A DNA stretch of 45,284 bases from Spirochaetia bacterium (lineage in GTDB: Bacteria; Spirochaetota; Spirochaetia; Treponematales; Breznakiellaceae). Below the pieces are notes generated by a model. It was not told where the DNA came from. It saw nothing but the letters and a program-made list of their open reading frames with translations, and did no database searches. Shown here in pieces: positions 8,711 to 16,046 of this stretch (position 1 is the stretch's first letter; each line of letters begins with the position of its first letter). The stretch is from assembly GCA_025997795.1 (NCBI GenBank), contig BNVB01000013.1, positions 1-45,284 on the forward strand, written 5' to 3'. A program made the position numbers and the translations under genes.

Positions 8711-9919
8711 ATGTTATACCGCATCGACAAAAAAACCGGCAACAAACTTTCCGCCCTGGGCCTGGGATGTATGCGCTTTCCAAAAAAGCTTGGGGGCATC
8801 GACATAAAAAAAGCCGAAGTCATCATCAAAACCGCCATAGAAAAAGGAATAAACTACTTTGATACCGCCTGGATGTATCCGGGAAGCGAAGAAGCCCTTG
8901 GTCTGGTGCTGGAAAAAAACCAGCTTCGGGACAAGGTATACATTGCCAGCAAGCTGCCTGTTTTTTTGGTTGACAAAGCAAAAGATATTGATCATTTTTT
9001 TAACGAAGAACTAAAACGGCTGCGGACAAATTCCATTGATTATTATCTAATGCATAACCTTACGGGCCTTGATCCCTGGAATGACATGGTAAACCTGGGA
9101 ATAAAAGAATGGATAACAGCCAAAAAAGAAAGCGGCCAAATTGGCCGGATTGGTTTTTCTTTCCATGGCGCTTTGGGTGATTTTGAAAAACTCCTGGAAG
9201 CCTACCCCTGGGAATTTTGCCAGATCCAGTATAACTACAGTGATGTGAATTTTCAGGCAGGTATACGGGGCCTTAAAAAAGCGGCGGAAACCATGCCGGT
9301 TATTATCATGGAGCCCCTTCTGGGAGGCAAGCTGGCCAACGGTCTGCCGCCCGCCGCGTTAAAACTGTTCCGCGCTTATGCGCCGGAACGAACTCCCGCA
9401 GCCTGGGGACTGCGCTGGCTCTGGAACCAGAGCGAAGCGGCGGTGGTTCTTTCGGGTATGAGTGATCCGGCCCAGGTAACGGAAAACGCCGCCCTGGCAG
9501 AGGGTTGCAGCGCCGGTTCCCTGGCGGCGGAAGAACTGGAAATATACGATAAAGTACGGGAAGTGTTTAACGCTTCATATAAAGTTCACTGTACCGGCTG
9601 CGCTTACTGTATGCCCTGTCCCCATGGCGTAAACATCCCCGGCTGTTTTGCCGCCTACAATACTTCCTATGTTATGGGCTGGGCAGCGGGTCTGCAGCAG
9701 TTTTTGTCAAGCACCGGTCTTGCCTCCAACACTTCCGGGCCGGAACGCTGTGTTAGCTGCGGTACCTGCGAAGAACATTGTCCCCAGAAAATTCCGATCA
9801 TTGCACATTTAAAGCAGGTCCGGAAGCGTATGGAACCATTTTTTGTACGGATCCTGATTGCTGTCGTACGGAAATTTATAGGCAGCCTTAAGGCTGATTC
9901 GCGGGCTCCGGCACAGTAA
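8711..9919 (+). CDS. Aldo/keto reductase with C-terminal 2x[4Fe-4S] ferredoxin domain
   Basis: 402 residues, 3 nt after the AAA+ gene, last in the operon. The N-terminal barrel has the AKR tetrad: Asp51 and Tyr56 (FDTAWMY), Lys81 (ASK) and His115 (LMHN). The C-terminal part has two cysteine clusters, C294-x2-C297-x2-C300-x3-C304 and C347-x2-C350-x2-C353-x3-C357, consistent with two [4Fe-4S] clusters. This AKR-ferredoxin family is common in anaerobes; substrates are mostly unknown. The 3' end overlaps the convergent LarA-like gene by about 32 nt. Confidence 0.85.
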   Translation: MLYRIDKKTGNKLSALGLGCMRFPKKLGGIDIKKAEVIIKTAIEKGINYFDTAWMYPGSEEALGLVLEKNQLRDKVYIASKLPVFLVDKAKDIDHFFNEELKRLRTNSIDYYLMHNLTGLDPWNDMVNLGIKEWITAKKESGQIGRIGFSFHGALGDFEKLLEAYPWEFCQIQYNYSDVNFQAGIRGLKKAAETMPVIIMEPLLGGKLANGLPPAALKLFRAYAPERTPAAWGLRWLWNQSEAAVVLSGMSDPAQVTENAALAEGCSAGSLAAEELEIYDKVREVFNASYKVHCTGCAYCMPCPHGVNIPGCFAAYNTSYVMGWAAGLQQFLSSTGLASNTSGPERCVSCGTCEEHCPQKIPIIAHLKQVRKRMEPFFVRILIAVVRKFIGSLKADSRAPAQ

Positions 9920-11222
9920 CGCAGCCGTCGGGCAGCACCAGTATTTTGGGAACCCCGGTTTCCAAAGGAACCCCGGTTTCCAAAGGAATCCTTATGCCCC
10001 TGGCCTTAAGTGCGGCCAGGGCCGCATCCAGCGCTTCCTGGGGGCTTGAAACCTTTTCGATAAACATACTTTTTAGCCGGTCTGCTCCCAATTCCGATAC
10101 CGCAAGAATAACAGCCCGCCCGGCAACCTCCGCCATTTTTGCCGCTTTGTGGTACCCCAGTTTATAACCGGCACGTATCTGCTCTATGGCATCCGCGGGG
10201 CTTCCGGCCTGGGCCAGCAGATTGGCGTAGGCTTCATCCCCAATACCATCCCGGCAGCTTGATACAAGGATAAGGAAACCGCCGTCTTTAAGGGCAGCGG
10301 CCCCGTTGTCAATGGCCTTCTGGGACTGGTAGAGATCTATGTCCATGGGAAACTTTGCAACAGACACAACAATATCCGCCAGGGCAGGAATGGTGACACA
10401 GAAAATTTTCCGGGCAATTTCCACGGCCCCGTAAAACGAAGCCATTAAATCTCCGGCGCTTACCGCAGCTACTCCCTGTTCTTTGTCCAGTACGGTCATA
10501 AGCGAAAAAACCGGCGCCTTGATAAGCGGCAGGGCATCCATCATATCTTCGTGTACGGGGTTTCCCTCCAAAGCCAGGGACCTGGCTTTGGGGGAAAGGG
10601 CCTGTTTGTGATTGGCCTCAATGGTTTTATACCCGGCAATACCCGGCAGGAATGCCTTGCGGCCTCCGGTAAAACCGGCAAAATAGTGGGGCTCCACGCT
10701 GCCGGTGGCAATAATTCTGTCCGCCGCAAAGAGGGCTTTGTTAAGCAGCATGGGTGTACCGTTTCTGGTAACACCGATATCCACCATATCTTTGTCACAC
10801 CGGGCATCGTGGTGTATACACCGCCGGCGGAGTTTATCATAATGGCTCCCCAGGATTTGACGGTATTCGCTTTCCGTGGGAGCCCGGTGAGCGCCGGTGG
10901 CGGTAATAAGGGTAAGGCTTTCACCGCCCAGCCCGGCCTTTTCCACCAACGGGAGAAGGCCGGAAAGGATAAGCGCTGTGGGTGTGGGCCGGGTGGCATC
11001 GTTTACAATAACAAGGAGCCGTTTGCCGCCTTTTAAAAAAGCTTCCAATCCGGGGCCGTTCTGTTTTCCATCGGCCCCGTAGGGTTTTTCCAAAGCGCCG
11101 GCAAGTTTTTCCGCCGCCGTTCCTGTTGTGTTAAATTCATTGGGTTCGGCCACGGCGAGCAGATTCTCATCGGGGAATTCCAGCGGAAGCGTTTTTGTCA
11201 GGTACGGTACTGTCAGCTTCAT
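9888..11222 (-). CDS. LarA-family nickel-pincer racemase/epimerase
   Basis: 444 residues, last gene of the inositol operon. The LarA signature residues are visible: Arg78 in DATRP, His112 in TGAHR, His179 in EPHYFAGF, Lys189 in GGRKA (the Lys that holds the nickel-pincer cofactor) and His205 in ANHKQ. LarA itself is lactate racemase; family members are known to act on other 2-hydroxyacids including malate. The gene is 12 nt after malic enzyme, which makes malate racemization a plausible but unproven function. The cofactor genes larB, larC and larE are not in the window. The start has no strong ribosome site. The C-terminus carries an in-frame 18-bp duplication. Confidence 0.85.
   Translation of the reverse strand: MKLTVPYLTKTLPLEFPDENLLAVAEPNEFNTTGTAAEKLAGALEKPYGADGKQNGPGLEAFLKGGKRLLVIVNDATRPTPTALILSGLLPLVEKAGLGGESLTLITATGAHRAPTESEYRQILGSHYDKLRRRCIHHDARCDKDMVDIGVTRNGTPMLLNKALFAADRIIATGSVEPHYFAGFTGGRKAFLPGIAGYKTIEANHKQALSPKARSLALEGNPVHEDMMDALPLIKAPVFSLMTVLDKEQGVAAVSAGDLMASFYGAVEIARKIFCVTIPALADIVVSVAKFPMDIDLYQSQKAIDNGAAALKDGGFLILVSSCRDGIGDEAYANLLAQAGSPADAIEQIRAGYKLGYHKAAKMAEVAGRAVILAVSELGADRLKSMFIEKVSSPQEALDAALAALKARGIRIPLETGVPLETGVPKILVLPDGCVTVPEPANQP
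9950..9985 (-). repeat. 18-bp tandem duplication in the LarA-like C-terminus
   Basis: The plus-strand sequence accccggtttccaaagga occurs twice back to back, giving LETGVPLETGVP in the protein near the end of the gene. The duplication keeps the frame. It falls outside the catalytic residues and is probably a recent slip. Confidence 0.75.
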
Positions 11223-11234
11223 GTTGGCGCCAGA

Positions 11235-12689
11235 CTATTTCCGTACCGCTTCTACCGCAGCCTTAAGGGCCGCTTCCAGCATTTCCGGGGGCGCCTCTTT
11301 AATATGCCCCGCTTTTTTCATGTCAGAAACCAGAGCCCTGGCGGCGCTTATATCTTCCTTTGCACGCTTGTACACTTCGTCCCAGGAAAGTTTGATTCGG
11401 GCCACCCCTTCCTTAATCGCCTGCTGGGCCACATCGGCGGCTTCTACGGCAAACACCTCTGTTTCTTCCATGGTGGCGATAATGTTATCAGGGGTGATGC
11501 CCCGCTTCTCCGAAAAATCCGCAATGGAATGGGCACAGCGGATTGCCATGCCGTCGGTAATTTTCCGGGCCCGGACAAGGAGCGCCCCTTTAAGGATACC
11601 GGGGAAACACACCGAGTTGTTCACCTGGTTGGGAAAGTCTCCCCTTCCAGTTGCGACAATGCAGGCGCCTTCTTCTTTGGCGGCATAGGGCCAAATTTCC
11701 GGCACCGGGTTGGCGCAGACAAAAACAATTGCTTTCTCCGCCATGGACCTGATCCACTCACGTTTTACCGTATCCGGTCCGGGGGTGGAAAGGGCAATAA
11801 GCACATCGGCGCCCTTCATCGCTTCTTCCATGGTGGGAACGCGGCTGGGGTTGGTTTTTTCGCAGAGCTCCCATTTGCGGTAATTGCGCTTGTCGCCCTT
11901 GATATCTTCCCGGCCCAGGTGGAGCGATCCCTTGGTATCAAAGATCACCATCTTGGCGGGGTCCCCGCCGTCGCTCAGGATAAGCCGGGCGATGGTTGTG
12001 TTGGAAGCCCCTGCTCCCAAAAGTACGATCTTAACATCGCTTAACTTTTTGCCCGTAAGTTTTAATGCGTTTAACAAACCCGCCAGGGTAACGCAGGCGG
12101 TACCCTGGGCATCGTCGTGCCATACGGGAATATCGCAGGCTTCCCGCAGTTCGTCCAGCACCTTAAAACAGTTAGGCTGGCTGATATCTTCCAGGTTGAC
12201 TGCGCCAAAACTATGCTGGGCCATCTTTACAAAGTCTATAATTTTGTCGGGATTGTTTTTGCCGTCGGGGCCTTTGGAATCCACACAGAGGGCCACCGCA
12301 TCAACGCCCCCCAGGTACTTCATGATCATGGCCTTGCCTTCCATAACACCAAGGCCCCCCGGAGGAGTACAGTCGCCGTCACCAAGGACCCGGGTAGAAT
12401 CGGACACCACCGCCACCAGGTTACCCCGGTTGGAAAGGGCAAAGGAACTGTCGTTATCGTCCCGAATCGTCGTGGAGACCTTTGACACACCGGGGGTATA
12501 CCATACGTTAAACCAGGCAAGACCCGCAAGATCGCACCTGGGTACGGTCTGCATTTTCCCGCCGTAGAAACGGTGGGCCTCGGCGGAAAGGTTTTTCAAA
12601 AACAGGGTTTTTGCCTGGGCCTTTTGGTCCTCGGTAAAGTCCACAGGAAAAAGTTCGTTTAAATTTTTAAGAGCAGGATCAATCGTCAT
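11235..12689 (-). CDS. NAD(P)-dependent malic enzyme
   Basis: 484 residues with GGAGG upstream of ATG 12689. It oxidatively decarboxylates malate to pyruvate and CO2 (established for the family). Visible motifs are YTPGVSKV near the N-terminus (catalytic Tyr region), VVSDSTRVLGDGD, the metal-binding HDDAQGTA, the Rossmann GAGASNTTIAR and a CANPVPEIWP loop. Cofactor preference cannot be called from sequence alone. It sits 3 nt after the GAPDH-like gene and 12 nt before the LarA-like gene, inside the inositol operon, where it could drain malate to pyruvate. Confidence 0.9.
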   Translation of the reverse strand: MTIDPALKNLNELFPVDFTEDQKAQAKTLFLKNLSAEAHRFYGGKMQTVPRCDLAGLAWFNVWYTPGVSKVSTTIRDDNDSSFALSNRGNLVAVVSDSTRVLGDGDCTPPGGLGVMEGKAMIMKYLGGVDAVALCVDSKGPDGKNNPDKIIDFVKMAQHSFGAVNLEDISQPNCFKVLDELREACDIPVWHDDAQGTACVTLAGLLNALKLTGKKLSDVKIVLLGAGASNTTIARLILSDGGDPAKMVIFDTKGSLHLGREDIKGDKRNYRKWELCEKTNPSRVPTMEEAMKGADVLIALSTPGPDTVKREWIRSMAEKAIVFVCANPVPEIWPYAAKEEGACIVATGRGDFPNQVNNSVCFPGILKGALLVRARKITDGMAIRCAHSIADFSEKRGITPDNIIATMEETEVFAVEAADVAQQAIKEGVARIKLSWDEVYKRAKEDISAARALVSDMKKAGHIKEAPPEMLEAALKAAVEAVRK

Positions 12690-12692
12690 AGT

Positions 12693-13721
12693 TTACCTCC
12701 ATTTGCCCAGACCCAGGTACTTGTTGGTTTCTGCGGTGGCCGATGCGGAATCGTTCTGCATCTTCATCACTGCGCGGATACCATCCATGGTTTCGGGGAT
12801 CGTCACCGATTCCTGGGGTATGTTGATGGCATACATGATGTTGTCCCCCGATTCAACAATGCTGTCTTCCCAAAGTCCTATTTCGTACATATCCCCACGG
12901 GGGTTACCCAAGTCCCGGGCATAACGGAAGAAAGAAGCGTTTCCAAGGAAACCTTCGTCAATTGTTACCACCCGGATCCTGTTGTGGGTTTTAAACGCTT
13001 CCAGCGCCATGTCCCTGGTAATTTTTTTACCGCCCTTACCGTGGGCTACCACGGTGATAATGTGGCCGTGGGTTACCGGGGTATGGACCAAAATGCCCGT
13101 TGCTTCCACATGGGGCATGATCGTCATCAGGTCCAGCGCCTGGTGGCTGGGGGCCTTGTCCATTTGCAGGGCGTTAGTCAGTCCCCGGTGGTAATCCCCG
13201 GGATCCGCCACCCGGCGGATAATGGTAATGGCTACCCGGTCAACACCGTACTTCCGGTCCAGGCAGTCCACCGAACGGATAAGCCCCGTGGTATTGCAGC
13301 TGGTAAGCTTAAGGTACTTTACCCCCAGGCCTTTTTCATAGTTAGCATAACCGTGGAAGAATACATCGGCCACGGAATTTTTTTCGCCGCCCTGGAAGAT
13401 TGCCCGTACCCCGGCTTTTTCGTAGAGCTCCTTGTTTTTAGCGCCCACGCCGCCGGGAGAAGAATCGAGCATCACATCCACTTTGCCGATAAGATCCCCA
13501 AAACTTCCCTTATAGGGAATTTTTGCTGCATCAAACTTTGCCTTGTCTGCCCCATCCACAAGATACAGATCGTAGGGCATACCCCGTTCTTTGAGGGCCT
13601 TGATCGAAAGGGTGGGCGCCAGGTCTGCAACCCCCACCAGTTCCATGTCTTTTTGCAGCGCCACGCCGTCTGCAAGCCGTTGTCCGATTACGCCGTATCC
13701 GGCGACTCCTACCTTTACCAT
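12693..13721 (-). CDS. Archaeal-type (type II) glyceraldehyde-3-phosphate dehydrogenase
   Basis: 342 residues from ATG 13721; an in-frame TTG upstream overlaps the AAGGAG ribosome site and is not the start. The N-terminal Rossmann motif is VGVAGYGVIGQRL. The active site reads TSCNTTGL with Cys142, the hallmark of the type II GAPDH found mainly in archaea, and SSPGGVGAKNKELYEKAGV matches that family too. The usual reaction is oxidation of glyceraldehyde-3-phosphate to an acyl phosphate with NAD(P). It is 20 nt after the PGK-like gene. Bacteria normally use type I GAPDH for glycolysis, so this copy looks transferred and dedicated to the operon. Confidence 0.9.
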   Translation of the reverse strand: MVKVGVAGYGVIGQRLADGVALQKDMELVGVADLAPTLSIKALKERGMPYDLYLVDGADKAKFDAAKIPYKGSFGDLIGKVDVMLDSSPGGVGAKNKELYEKAGVRAIFQGGEKNSVADVFFHGYANYEKGLGVKYLKLTSCNTTGLIRSVDCLDRKYGVDRVAITIIRRVADPGDYHRGLTNALQMDKAPSHQALDLMTIMPHVEATGILVHTPVTHGHIITVVAHGKGGKKITRDMALEAFKTHNRIRVVTIDEGFLGNASFFRYARDLGNPRGDMYEIGLWEDSIVESGDNIMYAINIPQESVTIPETMDGIRAVMKMQNDSASATAETNKYLGLGKWR

Positions 13722-13741
13722 TGCTGTCTCCTTCAAAAAAA

Positions 13742-15016
13742 TTATCGTTTAATTTTTGATCCATGCCGCAGGGCCTTGACCACCGGCAGTTCATCTCCGG
13801 TAAGAAAACGGATAAGCGCTCCCCCGCCGGTACAAATATAACTTATGTCCTTTGTTTTGCCGAATTTTTTGGTGGCGGTGATGCTGTCGCCGCCGCCGAT
13901 TACCGTGTAAGCCCCTGTATCACCCAGGGCATCCCAGATCATCCTGCTTCCCAATTCGGTGGCCGCTTCTTCAAAGACCCCCATGGGTCCGTTGACAAAA
14001 ACCGTTTTGGCGGAACGGATCTGTTCCTGGTACCGCTTTGCCGTTTCTGTACCAATGTCAAGGACCAGAGCATCGGCGGGAATGCTGCCCAGTTTGTATT
14101 CGACCCGCTTACCGCCGGGGGACGCGGCAAAATCGCCGGGCATACTTATTTTATTCCGGTACTTTGCAAGCAGATCCTTTGCCGTATCCACCAAATCCGC
14201 GTAACCTTCTTTTTTAATAAAGGCCCTGGCGGGTTCGCCGATATCCTTGCCGTCCGCCCAAAGCAAAACCTCGCCCACAAGGCCGCCGGCAAGAACCATG
14301 TCCGCAACGCCGTCGCCAGTACCGCCAGAATTACGGCTGCCCAGAACGGCGTTCATCATAAGAAAAGCATCGCTGATTTTTGCTCCCCCCAAAACAAACA
14401 CACAGGGACGAGCCGGTTTTTCCATGATACCCGAAATAACACAGAACTCTTCTTCAAAAAGACGGCCCATGGCGCTGGGAAGGATCTGCTCAAAACCGCA
14501 GAGAGACGGTTGATCCCGGTGGGATGCGGCAAAGGCATCGCAGACATACAAATCCGCCAGGGGAGCAAGCTTCCGTACAAGCAGGGTCTTGGCCTGTTCT
14601 TCGTGGGAAAGGAGCAGTTTTGTCTCAAAGAGGGTCTGTTCTTCCGAGACAAAACGTACGTTGTCCAAAAGGAGGATTTCGCCGCTTTTAAGAGCGGTGA
14701 TTGCCCCCCTGGCCGCAGGGCCGCAGACATCGTCGATGAACCGCACTTCCTTTCCCAAAAGACCGCTTAACACCTTTGCGTGGGGCTCGGTGGTCCAGAA
14801 ATTTTTATACTCAATGTCGCTCCCCTGATGGGCCAGAAGAACCAGCTTTGCCCCCTTGCCGGAAAGTTCCTTTAGGGTGGGGATACAGGCTTCTATGCGG
14901 GTAGTGTCCTTAAGGGTTCCCGCCGCCTTGTCCACCGGCTGGTTTATGTCCACCCGGCACAGTACGGTTTTACCGTTCACCTCAATATCGTCAAGGGTGT
15001 TGATTCCAAATCTCAT
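13742..15016 (-). CDS. Phosphoglycerate kinase-like enzyme, archaeal-like branch
   Basis: 424 residues with AAGGA upstream. PGK motifs are present: CRVDINQP (Asp23, Asn25), Arg40, His63 in LAHQG, DNVRF with Arg121, SHR with Arg167, LGGAK with Lys213 and VIGGGDS near the C-terminus. The position usually occupied by the substrate-binding Arg of HLGRP is Ser66 (HQGSDIEYKNF), an uncommon change. PGK makes ATP from an acyl phosphate. Gene order pgk-gap suggests they work as a pair. The normal substrate is 1,3-bisphosphoglycerate, but the altered site leaves room for another acyl phosphate. Confidence 0.85.
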   Translation of the reverse strand: MRFGINTLDDIEVNGKTVLCRVDINQPVDKAAGTLKDTTRIEACIPTLKELSGKGAKLVLLAHQGSDIEYKNFWTTEPHAKVLSGLLGKEVRFIDDVCGPAARGAITALKSGEILLLDNVRFVSEEQTLFETKLLLSHEEQAKTLLVRKLAPLADLYVCDAFAASHRDQPSLCGFEQILPSAMGRLFEEEFCVISGIMEKPARPCVFVLGGAKISDAFLMMNAVLGSRNSGGTGDGVADMVLAGGLVGEVLLWADGKDIGEPARAFIKKEGYADLVDTAKDLLAKYRNKISMPGDFAASPGGKRVEYKLGSIPADALVLDIGTETAKRYQEQIRSAKTVFVNGPMGVFEEAATELGSRMIWDALGDTGAYTVIGGGDSITATKKFGKTKDISYICTGGGALIRFLTGDELPVVKALRHGSKIKR

Positions 15017-15025
15017 GATGTTCCT

Positions 15026-16030
15026 TTAAATCTTTGCCTTATCCCTGATGTAAGACCGGGCTTTGATTGCGTATTCCAGGGGATTAGCCTTGGCGGGATC
15101 CTGTTCGGCTTCTACCACCATCCAGCCGGAATACTTTGCTTTTTTCAAAACATCGAATACGGGGGTAAAATCCACACAACCATCGCCGGGTACGGTGAAT
15201 ACGCCGGACTTGACTGCCGTGAGGAAGGACCATTTTTCTTTTACCGCCTGTTTACGGATTGCGGGCCGCATATCTTTTAAGTGTACATGACCAATCCGTT
15301 TAACCCATTTGTTAAGTACCGCCAGGTGATCTTCCCCGGCAAAAACCATGTGGCCCGTATCGTAGAGCAGCCCCAGCAGTTTGGGATCGGTATTCTCCAT
15401 AAGGCGGTCTATTTCTTCCGCACTTTGAACCCCGGTTCCCATGTGATGGTGATAGGTCAGCTTCATTCCTTTTTTTCCCGCCAAGACGCCAAGTTTGTTA
15501 AGCCCCTCGCAGAGCTGTTTCCATTCATCAGCGGTGAACACCGGCTTGGCATCAAACACCGGTTTGGGTTGGCCCTGAATAGAATGTCCCTGTTCGGCGG
15601 CGCCGATTACCCTGGCTCCCACGGCATACAAAAAATCCCGGTGTTTAATAAATTCTTTTTCCACTTCCTTGTAGGGTTTGGTGGTAAGAAACGAACTGAA
15701 CCACGCATTACAGATTGTCAGCCCCCGTAATTGCAGGGCCTTGTTCAGTATCTTTGGATCCTTGGGGTATTTGTTCCCCACTTCGCTGCCGGTAAATCCC
15801 GCCAGGGCCATTTCGCTTACGCACTGTTCAAAGGGAATTTCCCCGCCCAGTTCGGGAAGATCGTCGTTGGTCCAGCCGATGGGGGCTATTGCCAGTTGAA
15901 TGGCGGACTTTGCCGTCGGTTTTGCCGCGGACTTTATCGCGGACTTTGCCGCCGGTTTTGGTTTTGCCGCGGACTTTGCCGTTGGTTTTGCTTTTGCCGC
16001 CGGTTTTGCTTTTGCTGCTGGTTTTGCCAT
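15026..16030 (-). CDS. iolE: Myo-inosose-2 dehydratase IolE with Lys/Ala/Pro-rich N-terminal tail
   Basis: 334 residues from ATG 16030, supported by AAGGAG 7 nt upstream. After a tail of about 45 residues (MAKPAAKAKPAAKAKPTAKS...) the enzyme begins LAIAPIGWTNDDLPELGGE, the standard IolE opening. KLTYHHHMGTGVQ, LLYDTGHMVFAGED and GHVHLKDMR supply the metal-binding residues of the TIM-barrel family. It dehydrates scyllo-inosose to the 1,2-dione used by IolD. The tail looks like a histone-H1 or AlgP-like basic extension, is encoded by repetitive DNA at 15897-16030, and is not usual for IolE. Confidence 0.9.
   Translation of the reverse strand: MAKPAAKAKPAAKAKPTAKSAAKPKPAAKSAIKSAAKPTAKSAIQLAIAPIGWTNDDLPELGGEIPFEQCVSEMALAGFTGSEVGNKYPKDPKILNKALQLRGLTICNAWFSSFLTTKPYKEVEKEFIKHRDFLYAVGARVIGAAEQGHSIQGQPKPVFDAKPVFTADEWKQLCEGLNKLGVLAGKKGMKLTYHHHMGTGVQSAEEIDRLMENTDPKLLGLLYDTGHMVFAGEDHLAVLNKWVKRIGHVHLKDMRPAIRKQAVKEKWSFLTAVKSGVFTVPGDGCVDFTPVFDVLKKAKYSGWMVVEAEQDPAKANPLEYAIKARSYIRDKAKI
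15897..16030 (-). repeat. Degenerate repeats encoding the IolE N-terminal tail
   Basis: The plus strand is built of variants of gcttttgccgccggtttt and ggactttgccg. On the coding strand these give AKPAAK, AKPTAKS and KPKPAAKS units. The copies are imperfect and stay in frame. Tail length might vary between strains. Confidence 0.7.
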
Positions 16031-16046
16031 TACGTTACTCCTTACG

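Noticed and set aside
13763..14770. 335-codon plus-strand frame opposite the PGK-like gene
   Set aside because: The opposite strand encodes a complete PGK-family protein with catalytic residues; this frame resembles no family I recognise.
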